From assembly GCA_030614245.1 (NCBI GenBank), contig JAUWKK010000103.1:1-8354 (forward strand): a stretch of 8,354 nt of DNA. Direction: 5' to 3'. The position numbers were made by a program, and so were the translations under genes. This document shows positions 1 through 6,563 of the stretch, piece by piece (position 1 is the stretch's first letter; each line of letters begins with the position of its first letter). The DNA is from Planctomycetota bacterium. Lineage in GTDB: Bacteria > Planctomycetota > PUPC01 > JABMSA01 > JAUWKK01. Under the pieces are notes generated by a model. It made no database searches, was not told where the DNA came from, and saw only the letters and a list, made by a program, of their open reading frames with translations.

Positions 1-20
1 CTGAAGCCCCAGCCTATATG

Positions 21-202
21 CCTCCGCTGCTCCGCAGCGAGGAAACGACGCTTGCCTTACGTGGGGCAGGCTTTCCAGCCTGCCGATTCCCGACACTACT
101 CCGCCCCGCCTGCCCACCTCAGGAGGGTTGGGGCTGGGATTTCACTCGTCAATCTTAACCCACGGCGTTGCCGTGGGCTTTCCTACTACGCCCCTACGGG
201 GC
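21..202. repeat. Cluster of four short intergenic hairpins
   Basis: Four inverted repeats are visible in a stretch with no convincing gene. The first pairs 21-30 with 34-42 (GCTGC tcc GCAGC core, one bulged C). The second pairs GGCAGGCT at 65-72 with AGCCTGCC at 77-84 around TTCC. The third pairs CCCACGGC at 159-166 with GCCGTGGG at 170-177 around GTT. The fourth pairs GCCCC at 190-194 with GGGGC at 198-202 around TAC. Their density suggests an interspersed palindromic element (REP-like or MITE-like) rather than one terminator, since no T-run follows the second, third or fourth stem. No transposase accompanies it. Short open frames across this region read the palindromes and are not credible genes. 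The remaining part of the spacer, 203-319, shows only a weak GCCC/GGGC stem followed by TTTT at 270-285. Confidence 0.55.
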
Positions 203-319
203 TACGAGCCAATGCCACCCTTGATTCCATCGACCGCCGCTGGTATATTCCCTTTCGATGTTAATGGCGGCCCCCGAGGGCTTTTGACTTCCACTCCAGC
301 TCATTCCAAGTCGTTGAAA

Positions 320-1582
320 ATGGCAGACTTATCGAAAGAAGAATCCCCGCAGCTTCAGGATGTCCAACGTGAGACGGACATCGAGATGCTCGACGACTAC
401 ACGATAAACGTCTCGCAGCGCCTGCGCAGGCTGCCGCCGTATCTCTTCGGCACGCTGAACAAGATGAAGTACGAGAAGCGGCAGCGCGGCATCGACATCA
501 TCGACTTGGGCATGGGCAACCCCAACGACCCCACTCCGCAGGCCGTCGTCGATAAGCTCTGCGAGGCCGCGCAGGACCGCCGCAACCAGCGATACTCCGT
601 CTCGACCGGCGTGTTCAACCTCCGCCGCGAAATGGCGAAACGTTACAAGAAGATATGGGATGTCGATATCGACCCCGAGGACGAAATCACCGCATGCATC
701 GGGTCGAAGGAAGGCTTCTCGCACATGTGCATGGCGCTGCTCGGCCCCGGAGACAGCGCGCTCGTGCCGAGCCCCGCCTTCCCTATCCACGTATACGCCG
801 TTGCTCTCGCCGAGGGCAACGTCATCAACGTCCCCATAGGCGACGAAGAGCAGATGCTCGTCCATATCGTCTACGTCTGCGAGAATCTCTTCCCGAAGCC
901 CAAGGTGCTCGTTCTTAACTATCCGCACAATCCTACGACCACTACGGTCGAACTCGAGTTCTTCAAGCGCGTGGTCGAGCTGGCAAAGCGGTTCGGCTTC
1001 CTCGTCATCCACGATTTTGCGTATGGCGAGACGACCTTCGACGGGTATAAGGCCCCGAGCCTGCTGCAAGTGCCTGGAGCGAAGGACGTCGGCGTCGAGT
1101 TCACCACGATGTCAAAGCAGTTCAACATGGCGGGCTGGCGCATCGGCTTCTGTGCCGGCAACAGCGAGATGATCCGCGGGCTAGCGAAGATCAAGGGCTA
1201 CTACGACTACGGCATCTTCCAGCCGATCCAGATCGCGGCGATCATCGCCCTGCGGCATTGCGACGACACCGGCGCGGAGATGAAGGCGATCTACCAGGGC
1301 CGCCGCGACGTGCTCTGCAACGGCCTCAATCGCATCGGCTGGCCCGTCGAGAAGCCCCGGGCGAGCATGTTCACTTGGGCACGCATACCTGAGCCGTTCA
1401 GGGCCATGGGCTCGATCAAGTTCGCAATGAAGCTCATGGATGAAGCCGAAGTAGCCGCCGCCCCCGGCCGAGGCTTCGGCGAAGGCGGCGAAGGATTCAT
1501 GCGTTTCTCACTAGTCGAAAACGAGAAGCGCCTGCGGCAGGCCGTTCGACAGATCGGAAGGGCACTGAAGCTGAAATCATGA
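320..1582 (+). CDS. Class I/II PLP-dependent aminotransferase, AlaC / LL-DAP aminotransferase-like
   Basis: This 420-residue protein belongs to the fold-type I aminotransferases (COG0436), in the branch holding alanine-forming AlaC and LL-diaminopimelate aminotransferase-like enzymes. It should move an amino group between an amino acid and a 2-oxo acid in the cytoplasm. Numbered from Met at 320, the visible motifs are the N-terminal RLPPYLF and DLGMGNP segments, NYPHNPT with Asn204 (PLP O3' contact), HDFAYGE with Asp232 (pyridine nitrogen) and Tyr235, and SKQFNMAGWRIGF with Lys266 as the Schiff-base lysine. Arg395 in RFSLVENEKR is the expected substrate-carboxylate arginine. All catalytic residues are present and the length is normal. 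An upstream ATG at 128 stays open, but its extra 64 residues read through hairpins and look non-coding, so 320 was chosen. No clear Shine-Dalgarno is seen. The exact substrate (alanine/pyruvate versus diaminopimelate or another) cannot be set from sequence. rnfC starts 56 bases later, so co-transcription is possible. Confidence 0.9.
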   Translation: MADLSKEESPQLQDVQRETDIEMLDDYTINVSQRLRRLPPYLFGTLNKMKYEKRQRGIDIIDLGMGNPNDPTPQAVVDKLCEAAQDRRNQRYSVSTGVFNLRREMAKRYKKIWDVDIDPEDEITACIGSKEGFSHMCMALLGPGDSALVPSPAFPIHVYAVALAEGNVINVPIGDEEQMLVHIVYVCENLFPKPKVLVLNYPHNPTTTTVELEFFKRVVELAKRFGFLVIHDFAYGETTFDGYKAPSLLQVPGAKDVGVEFTTMSKQFNMAGWRIGFCAGNSEMIRGLAKIKGYYDYGIFQPIQIAAIIALRHCDDTGAEMKAIYQGRRDVLCNGLNRIGWPVEKPRASMFTWARIPEPFRAMGSIKFAMKLMDEAEVAAAPGRGFGEGGEGFMRFSLVENEKRLRQAVRQIGRALKLKS

Positions 1583-1638
1583 ACCGTCCGGCAGGTTCCC
1601 CTCCTGACATTCCTTGGCCTCGATAGCCCGAGAAGCCT

Positions 1639-2244
1639 ATGAGCGCACTGACATTCAGAGGCGGAGTTCACCCCGGAAGCGACTGCAAGGAGTTCAGCCG
1701 CGACTGCGCGATCGAGCCCGCGCCGCTGCCGAAACAGGTAGTCCTCCCGCTGAGTCAGCACGTGGGTGCTCCCGCAGGTTCGGTCGTCGAAGTCGGCGAT
1801 CGCGTGAAGAAAGGCCGGCTAATCGCCGAGGCCGGCGGCTTCATCTCCGCCAACGTTCACGCCTCGATCTCCGGGACAGTCACCGCTATTGAGCCGCGCC
1901 CTCATCCGCTCGGCGGCAACCAGCCGGCCATCATAATCGAAGCCGACGGCGATTACGCCTGGGCCGATGGGCTTCCCGGTGAACCCGACAACGCGGAACT
2001 GTCGCCGGACGAAATCCGAGCGCGCGTCCACGCCGCCGGCATAGTTGGCCTCGGCGGCGCGAGCTTTCCCGCACACGTCAAGCTCAGTCCCCCCGACGAC
2101 AAGCCCGTCGATACCGTCATCATCAACGGTGCCGAATGCGAGCCGTATCTCACCTGCGATTACCGCATCATGCTCGAACGCCCCGCCGACGTGCTGGACG
2201 GCCTGCAGATAATGCTGGCCGCCACCGGGGCCGAGCAGGGCTAG
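1639..2244 (+). CDS. rnfC: RnfC, N-terminal part (cut by in-frame TAG)
   Basis: This is the first 201 residues of RnfC, the peripheral subunit of the Rnf complex that carries the FMN/NADH site and two 4Fe-4S clusters. Visible family motifs are the start TFRGGVHP, the PLSQHVGAPA segment, a biotinyl-lipoyl-like turn (GDRVKKGRLIAEAGGFISA followed by VHASISGTV), GIVGLGGASFPAHVKL, and NGAECEPYLTCDYRIM. It ends at TAG 2242-2244 in the middle of a conserved segment, GAEQG-stop-VGIEDNKPEA. The family normally has a hydrophobic or aromatic residue at the stop position. The reading frame continues unchanged into the remaining half (2245-2961), giving a full-length 440-codon gene of normal size if the TAG is read as an amino acid. 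The stop is one base from TAC or TAT (Tyr), so a point mutation or base-call error is likely. On its own this part would lack the iron-sulphur domain. The upstream gene is the aminotransferase, and a weak GAGAAG precedes the ATG. Confidence 0.88.
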   Translation: MSALTFRGGVHPGSDCKEFSRDCAIEPAPLPKQVVLPLSQHVGAPAGSVVEVGDRVKKGRLIAEAGGFISANVHASISGTVTAIEPRPHPLGGNQPAIIIEADGDYAWADGLPGEPDNAELSPDEIRARVHAAGIVGLGGASFPAHVKLSPPDDKPVDTVIINGAECEPYLTCDYRIMLERPADVLDGLQIMLAATGAEQG

Positions 2245-2283
2245 GTCGGCATCGAAGACAACAAGCCCGAGGCCATAGCAGCG

Positions 2284-2961
2284 ATGCGCGAGGCGTCCGC
2301 CGGAATAGATAACGCAGAGGTTATCGATCTCGAGACGAAGTATCCGCAGGGCCAGGAGCACCAGGTAATCGTCGCGATCACCGGCCGCGAGGTGCCCTCG
2401 GGCAGCCTGCCGATGGACGTCGGCGCCTGCGTTCACAACGTCGCCACGGCAGTGGCCGTCAGCGAAGCCGTCCGCCGCAAAATCCCGCTCATCGAACGCG
2501 TCGTCACGATCACCGGCGACGGCGTCCGGCGGCCCGCCAATCTCGCCGTCCGTACGGGCACGTCGATCGCCGAGCTGCTCGAGCATTGCGGCGTGAAGGA
2601 TAACGTCGCCAAGCTGCTGCTCGGGGGGCCGATGATGGGCGTTGCACAGTATACCAGCGACATCCCGGTGCTCAAGGCAACCTCGGGCATCCTCGTTATG
2701 ACCGAAGCGACGCTTTACGAATCGGAGATGTGCATCCGCTGCGGCGAGTGCGTTGCGCATTGCCCGATGCGATTAGTCCCGAGCCGGCTCAGCATCATCT
2801 GTGAATCGCGCGACATGGACGCCATAGCCGCCAGCGACATACTCGACTGCAAGCTCTGCGGCACCTGCGCCTACGTCTGCCCCGCCCGCCGGCCAATCGT
2901 CCATCAGATCAAGTTCGGCCAATCCGAACTGCGCGCGATGACGGCAAACGCGAAGAAGTAA
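2284..2961 (+). CDS. rnfC: RnfC, C-terminal part with two 4Fe-4S motifs
   Basis: This continues RnfC in the same frame after the TAG at 2242-2244. The first ATG after the stop is at 2284, but homologous sequence begins right at 2245 (VGIEDNKPEA). The segment carries the SLBB-like region with GGPMMGVA and PVLKATSGILV. It then carries two ferredoxin-type motifs: CIRCGECVAHCP (Cys365, 368, 371, 375 in full-length numbering) and CKLCGTCAYVCP (Cys404, 407, 410, 414). All eight cluster ligands are intact, which argues that the gene was functional until very recently or that the stop is an artefact. In the Rnf complex this domain exchanges electrons between NAD(H) and the membrane flavoproteins. The gene ends with TAA at 2959-2961, about 70 bases before the probable start of the zinc-finger membrane protein. 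Independent translation from 2284 is unlikely because no ribosome-binding site is evident. Confidence 0.88.
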   Translation: MREASAGIDNAEVIDLETKYPQGQEHQVIVAITGREVPSGSLPMDVGACVHNVATAVAVSEAVRRKIPLIERVVTITGDGVRRPANLAVRTGTSIAELLEHCGVKDNVAKLLLGGPMMGVAQYTSDIPVLKATSGILVMTEATLYESEMCIRCGECVAHCPMRLVPSRLSIICESRDMDAIAASDILDCKLCGTCAYVCPARRPIVHQIKFGQSELRAMTANAKK

Positions 2962-3030
2962 GGCGTTCCAGACCAGGCGCGTATGTCCTGCGCTCATGTG
3001 TAGAAGGCCTGACAGCCACGGTATCCGGCC

Positions 3031-3101
3031 ATGCTACCCGACCTCCGCTGCTATATAATCCGAAACGCGAGGCGACCAGCCAGTGCGACCTCTGCGGCGA
3101 C
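3031..3101 (+). other. Frameshifted 5' end of the zinc-finger membrane protein gene
   Basis: ATG at 3031 reads MLPDLRCYI up to about 3057. The downstream gene is in another frame from about 3058 (PKREATSQCDLCGD, joining Met at 3102). Inserting a single base between ATA (3055-3057) and ATCCG gives C-Y-I-H-P-K-R-E-A-T. This is the usual opening of bacterial B-box-like zinc fingers (C-x-x-H-P followed by E-A and C-x2-C). The repaired protein would start at 3031 and have 287 residues. No ATG, GTG or TTG occurs in the downstream frame between 2958 and 3102, so without the repair the gene loses its first zinc ligands. The lesion may be a sequencing or assembly error or a genuine mutation. The motif match is seen in the sequence; the repair is inference. 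Confidence 0.6.
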
Positions 3102-3893
3102 ATGCTCTGCAGGCTTTGCGTGCGCGAGCACGAAGGGCAGCACATATGCAAGACCTGCAAGAAGCGGATCGTGCAAGGCGGGCCGGGCACATACGTGAAC
3201 CGCTGGAGCCTGGCTGTTGCAGTGCTGTATGGCCTCATACTCGCCGTTCTGGCCGGCCCGGTGATAATGTTGGCCTTCATCGGAGACGGCCCCAACATCC
3301 TTGACATCCTCGAGATGTACATAGTCCCCCAGTTCTGGATATACCCCGCTGTGATGGTCATCTGCCAGGTGGCGATGCTCGTGGTGCCGGTGCGCGTATC
3401 GAGCAGGCGCCCCGTTTCGCGCCGAACGATCCTCGCTCCGATGATCGTATCCGGCCTGCTGATGGGCGCGCTGGCATTCGGCGGCGTTCTATCCATCGGC
3501 GAGTTCATTGAGGCCGAGATGCCTGGCGAGGATGTCGGCTTGCTTGCCGTGACCGCCGGGCTTGGGTTGTGGGTCTTCTGGACGCTGCTGTTCTTCAATC
3601 TGAGCGAGGGGAAGGATCCGCGCAACGTCATCGCGAAGCTTTCCAGGCGCATGCTGGTCGGGAGCATTCTCGAGCTGCTCATCGCGGTGCCCACGCACAT
3701 CGTCGCGCGATACAGAAACTACTGCTGCGCGGGTTTCATGACTTTCGTCGGAATTGTGTTCGGCCTCTCGGTGATGTTGTTCTCGTTCGGGCCTGGGGTG
3801 TTCTTCCTGTACATGGCCCGCTGGCGGCGGCTGCATCCGAAGAGGCGGCCCGCCTCGCCCGAACCGGACAGCGACACGCCCGAACATGCCTGA
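3102..3893 (+). CDS. Zinc-finger, polytopic membrane protein of unknown function
   Basis: I do not recognise a named family. From Met at 3102 the protein has 263 residues, but the coding sequence probably starts at 3031 across a one-base frameshift (287 residues). The N-terminus is a cysteine-rich, B-box-like finger. In the repaired numbering it holds four metal-ligand pairs, C7-x2-H10, C19-x2-C22, C27-x2-C30 and C40-x2-C43, enough for two zinc ions. About six hydrophobic segments follow, numbered from 3102 at roughly 36-60, 78-97, 110-132, 144-167, 184-202 and 211-238. A cysteine pair (RNYCC) precedes the last one, and a basic then acidic tail (WRRLHPKRR, then PEPDSDTPEHA) ends the protein. 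The finger is likely cytoplasmic. It lies between rnfC and rnfD on the same strand, 47 bases before rnfD, so it should be co-transcribed with the Rnf genes. A role as an accessory of the complex is possible but unproven, and it could equally be an unrelated passenger. Confidence 0.8.
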   Translation: MLCRLCVREHEGQHICKTCKKRIVQGGPGTYVNRWSLAVAVLYGLILAVLAGPVIMLAFIGDGPNILDILEMYIVPQFWIYPAVMVICQVAMLVVPVRVSSRRPVSRRTILAPMIVSGLLMGALAFGGVLSIGEFIEAEMPGEDVGLLAVTAGLGLWVFWTLLFFNLSEGKDPRNVIAKLSRRMLVGSILELLIAVPTHIVARYRNYCCAGFMTFVGIVFGLSVMLFSFGPGVFFLYMARWRRLHPKRRPASPEPDSDTPEHA

Positions 3894-3940
3894 GGCCGTC
3901 CTATTGCAATCAGCACGGCCAATCTGTAAAATCCTCCGCA

Positions 3941-5035
3941 ATGGATGATCGCAAATTTATTGTAAGTTCGTCGCCGCATATTCGTGGGCCCGAAGACATA
4001 ACGCGCATAATGTGGGCGGTCGTCGTTGCCCTGGCTCCGGCGGTCGTTTGGGGGATATTCGTCTTCCGCGACGCCAGGCCCGCCGGAACCCGCTGGTGCC
4101 ACTGGATGCCGCTCTATCCGGCATTCATAGCGGCCCTAGCCGTCGCGACGGCCGTGGCGACCGAGGCCGCGATCCAGCGCTTGCGGGGCATCCGCGTAAC
4201 TATCCGCGACGGCAGCGCCATCGTCACCGGCCTGTTATTCGCGATGATCATCTCACCGTGCGTGCCGTGGTTCGTGCCGATCGTCGGTTCGTTCTTCGCC
4301 ATAGCGATAGGCAAACACTGCTTCGGCGGCCTCGGCTGCAACATCTGGAACCCGGCACTCATCGCGCGGGCGTTCGTGTTGAGCTCATACGTCTTCCCGC
4401 TCACGTCGGTATGGCACTATCCGGCAGATAGCATCACGATGCGCCTGGGCAAGGAGACCGACGCCATCACGCGGCCCACACCGCTCGCGGCCGTCAAGGA
4501 CCCGCTCAAGAGCCTTAACAAGCAGGCGGAAGCCGCCAACAAGCGCGCGCTCCTCGAAAAAGTGAGAGCCGACAACAGGACGCCGTATCGCGATCTGCTG
4601 TTCGGCAATATCGGCGGCTGCCTCGGTGAGACGAGCGCTCTCCTGCTGCTGCTGGGCGGTGTATTCCTGATGCTGCGCGGCTACGTGAAATGGCAGATTC
4701 CGATCCCATATCTGGCCACGGTCGCGCTGCTCGGCTGGGCGCTGCCGGTGAAAGTGCAGGGTGAGTGGATCGCTTTCGCAGGCGACCCGGTCTTCCATCT
4801 GCTCGCGGGCGGGCTGTTCCTCGGGGCATTCTTCATGGCCACCGACATGGTCACCAGCCCGATCACAAAGAAGGGAATGATAATCTTCGGCATCGGCTGC
4901 GGGCTGCTGACAGTGATCATCAGGATATACAGCGGCTACCCCGAGGGTGTGTGTTACTCGATTCTGCTGATGAATACGGCTGTGCCGCTGATCGACCGTT
5001 ACACGAAACCGGTCAAGCTGGGGGCGCCGCGATGA
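3941..5035 (+). CDS. rnfD: RnfD, integral membrane flavoprotein subunit of Rnf complex
   Basis: This 364-residue polytopic protein matches RnfD/NqrB, the inner-membrane subunit that carries a covalently bound FMN and takes part in ion-coupled electron transfer. The N-terminus has the family opening SSSPHIRGPEDITRIM. Conserved membrane motifs follow: GKHCFGGLGCNIWNPAL (around 124-140), DAITRPTPLAA with Thr180 as the likely phosphoester-FMN threonine, FMATDMVTSPITKKG (298-312), and GYPEGVCYSILLMNTAVPLIDRY (332-354). About eight to ten hydrophobic stretches are visible. The reading frame is open far upstream, but the start at 3941 fits the family N-terminus and follows the previous gene by 47 bases; the upstream extension is a shadow of that gene. 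The sequence just before the ATG shows no good Shine-Dalgarno. The gene overlaps rnfG by four bases (ATGA), which indicates translational coupling. Covalent flavinylation would need an ApbE enzyme, not encoded here. NqrB is the alternative name, but the neighbouring RnfC with ferredoxin-type cysteines favours Rnf. Confidence 0.93.
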   Translation: MDDRKFIVSSSPHIRGPEDITRIMWAVVVALAPAVVWGIFVFRDARPAGTRWCHWMPLYPAFIAALAVATAVATEAAIQRLRGIRVTIRDGSAIVTGLLFAMIISPCVPWFVPIVGSFFAIAIGKHCFGGLGCNIWNPALIARAFVLSSYVFPLTSVWHYPADSITMRLGKETDAITRPTPLAAVKDPLKSLNKQAEAANKRALLEKVRADNRTPYRDLLFGNIGGCLGETSALLLLLGGVFLMLRGYVKWQIPIPYLATVALLGWALPVKVQGEWIAFAGDPVFHLLAGGLFLGAFFMATDMVTSPITKKGMIIFGIGCGLLTVIIRIYSGYPEGVCYSILLMNTAVPLIDRYTKPVKLGAPR

Positions 5036-5814
5036 AGGATTACGTCAAGTTTCCACTCGTGCTCGGCGTCGTGTGCGCCGTTGCGGGCCTGGGGCTGGCG
5101 ATCACATTCTCCGCCACTATCGGCAAGATCGAAGAGAAGCAGGAGATCAAGCGCTCCGCCGCCATCGTCACAGTCTTCTTCAACGCACAGCCGGTCGAGG
5201 CGTCCTGGAACAACTTCGAGGAACTCGACCTGAACGTCGAGAAGAAGACGAAGTATCTTGTGGCATATAAGGACGAAGCCCGGAAGCAGGTCTTAGGCTA
5301 CGCCGCCGAGGGTACCTTCCAGGGATATTCGAGCAAGGTAATCGCGATGGCGGGAGTAGCGAAGCTCGCCGGCGGTCCGCCGAACAAGTACCGCATCCTC
5401 GGCGTGCGAATCATCAGCCAGAATGAAACACCCGGCCTGGGCGCCCAGTGCAAGCAGGTGTTCAGCGATGAGACGCTCTGGTCGAGTATCTGGTCGGTTT
5501 TCTCCGGGGATGACGAGGCGAAAGGCCCCGAGCCTACCGACGAGCAGAGGGCCGCACTCGGCAGCGATGTTGTGCTGCTGCCGCGACCGGCTTTCGAGAA
5601 TCAGTTCACGGGCAAGGTGGCCACGGTGGCCGATGGCGCCGTCAGCGGCTTCCAGCTTGACAAGGCATCGTGGCCGCAAGTCAAGAGCGGAACTAAGCTC
5701 GACGACGTCGCCGCCATAACCGGGGCAACAATCACATCCAACGCCGCCGTCGAGGCCGTCAAGAACGCCATTCTCAAGATTGACGGCGTCCTCGGCAAGG
5801 CGCCGACCAGGTAA
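5032..5814 (+). CDS. rnfG: RnfG, covalent-FMN subunit of Rnf complex
   Basis: This is a 260-residue protein with one N-terminal membrane helix (about residues 5-27) and a large FMN-binding domain expected outside the cytoplasmic membrane. In the Rnf complex it passes electrons through an FMN esterified to a threonine. The attachment motif is clear at TGATIT (230-235), where Thr235 should be flavinylated by ApbE. Further family motifs are GTFQGYSSKVIAMAGV (residues 94-109) and ISQNETPGLGAQ (128-139). The start ATG at 5032 overlaps the rnfD stop (ATGA) and is preceded by a G-rich run at 5020-5024. The open frame extends further upstream, but that part is a shadow of rnfD. The gene ends with TAA at 5812-5814. 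Normally rnfE, rnfA and rnfB would follow, but here the operon stops and a pair of hairpin units begins six bases later. Family assignment is secure; whether the complex is functional depends on the missing subunits lying elsewhere. Confidence 0.93.
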   Translation: MKDYVKFPLVLGVVCAVAGLGLAITFSATIGKIEEKQEIKRSAAIVTVFFNAQPVEASWNNFEELDLNVEKKTKYLVAYKDEARKQVLGYAAEGTFQGYSSKVIAMAGVAKLAGGPPNKYRILGVRIISQNETPGLGAQCKQVFSDETLWSSIWSVFSGDDEAKGPEPTDEQRAALGSDVVLLPRPAFENQFTGKVATVADGAVSGFQLDKASWPQVKSGTKLDDVAAITGATITSNAAVEAVKNAILKIDGVLGKAPTR

Positions 5815-5820
5815 AGGCAA

Positions 5821-5904
5821 CAGGCTTCAGGCTTCAGGCCACAGGGTAAGAAAGAGAGGACGGAGAAGATACGCAATCTGTACCTGAAGTCTGTAGTCTG
5901 AGCT
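5821..5904. repeat. Heptamer-periodic hairpin unit 1 (84 bp)
   Basis: The unit is exactly twelve 7-bp periods. The left arm has four heptamers starting with CAGG (CAGGCTT twice, CAGGCCA, CAGGGTA; 5821-5848). A 35-base purine-rich middle follows (5849-5883). The right arm has three heptamers (CTGAAGT, CTGTAGT, CTGAGCT; 5884-5904). CTTCAGG of the left arm pairs with CCTGAAG at 5883-5889, so a stem-loop is possible. It lies six bases after the rnfG stop and could serve as a transcription end or RNA-stability structure, although no T-run is present. The middle is 30/35 identical by eye to that of the next unit. Confidence 0.75.
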
Positions 5905-5914
5905 CGGAGGAATT

Positions 5915-6005
5915 CTACAGTCAGGCTACAGGCTTCAGGGTAAGAAAGATAAGAAGGACAAGATCCGCAATCTGTACCTGAAGTCTGGAGTCTGAAGCCT
6001 GAAGT
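5915..6005. repeat. Heptamer-periodic hairpin unit 2
   Basis: This is a second copy of the preceding unit. The core at 5922-6005 is again 84 bp. It has three left heptamers (CAGGCTA, CAGGCTT, CAGGGTA; 5922-5942), a 35-base middle (5943-5977) and four right heptamers (CTGAAGT, CTGGAGT, CTGAAGC, CTGAAGT; 5978-6005). An extra in-register heptamer CTACAGT sits at 5915-5921. Both middles begin AGAAAGA and share CGCAATCTGTAC at their right end. The unit ends only eight bases before the scpB start codon, so the structure would lie in its leader. Confidence 0.75.
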
Positions 6006-6013
6006 CTCAGCTT

Positions 6014-6547
6014 ATGGATCAGCCAGAACTCAAGTCCGCCATTGAAGCATTGCTCTTCGCCGCAGGCGAGCCGCTCACCGTCAAGCGCATTACTGAGGCC
6101 GTCAGCGGCACCGATCCGAAGGATATCCGAGCGATCCTCAAGGGCTTGCAGCAGGAATACGACGAGCACAAGCGCGGCTTCGCTCTCGAGGAGATCGCCG
6201 GCGGCTTTCAGCTGTTGAGCCGGCCCGAGTATGCCGAGTACGTGTCGCAGCTCATCCGGACGCGCGTCCAGGGCAGGTTGTCGCAGGCGGCGCTCGAGAC
6301 GCTCGCCATCATCGCATATCGCCAGCCGATCGGCCGCGCCGACATCGAGAACATCCGGGGCGTGCAGGCCGGGCCGCTGCTCCGTGCCCTCCTCGACCGA
6401 AAGCTCATCAGGATCGTCGGCCGCCAGGAGGTCCCCGGCCGCCCATTCCTATACGGCACCACCAGGCAGTTCCTCGAACGCATGGGCCTCAAGGCACTCA
6501 ACGACCTCCCACGGATAGAGGAACTCCGCCGCGAGACGAAAGCGTAG
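6014..6547 (+). CDS. scpB: ScpB, segregation and condensation protein B
   Basis: This 177-residue cytoplasmic protein is a clear ScpB. ScpB is the winged-helix partner that works with the kleisin ScpA and the SMC ATPase in bacterial condensin, organising and segregating the chromosome. Visible motifs are the N-terminal IEALLFAAGEPLT, the first winged-helix region ending GFALEEIAGGFQLLSRPEY, LSQAALETLAIIAYRQPI (about residues 93-110), the IRGVQAGPLLRALLDRKLI segment, and VPGRPFLYGTT. Length and C-terminus (DLPRIEELRR) are normal, and it ends with TAG at 6545-6547, showing that TAG acts as a true stop in this genome. scpA commonly lies directly upstream in other bacteria, but here a pair of repeat units occupies that place, so scpA must be elsewhere or lost. 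The leader has no strong Shine-Dalgarno, and the hairpin just upstream may influence expression (inference). Confidence 0.95.
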   Translation: MDQPELKSAIEALLFAAGEPLTVKRITEAVSGTDPKDIRAILKGLQQEYDEHKRGFALEEIAGGFQLLSRPEYAEYVSQLIRTRVQGRLSQAALETLAIIAYRQPIGRADIENIRGVQAGPLLRALLDRKLIRIVGRQEVPGRPFLYGTTRQFLERMGLKALNDLPRIEELRRETKA

Positions 6548-6563
6548 ACGCCAAGGCGACATC

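Noticed and set aside
52..264. 70-codon open frame on the plus strand
   Set aside because: It translates the hairpin cluster; no domain, no ribosome-binding site.
284..289. TTGACT as a -35 element upstream of the aminotransferase
   Set aside because: No plausible -10 lies 16-18 bases downstream.
128..319. In-frame 64-residue N-terminal extension of the aminotransferase from ATG 128
   Set aside because: It reads through the palindromes, has no family similarity, and Met at 320 gives a normal-length protein.
329..1069. 246-codon minus-strand open frame
   Set aside because: Antisense shadow of the aminotransferase; composition is that of GC-rich opposite-strand reading.
2242..2244. Pyrrolysine or general amber recoding to explain the TAG codons in rnfC and in the remnant at 6954
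   Set aside because: scpB ends naturally at TAG, RnfC is not a pyrrolysine protein family, and no suppressor tRNA is visible in this window.
3054..3059. Perfect TATAAT as a -10 box before the zinc-finger protein gene
   Set aside because: No -35 match is present at the right distance (around 3031-3036), and the bases fit coding sequence of the frameshifted gene better.
5906..5910. GGAGG as a ribosome-binding site between the two hairpin units
   Set aside because: No start codon lies at a usable distance downstream.
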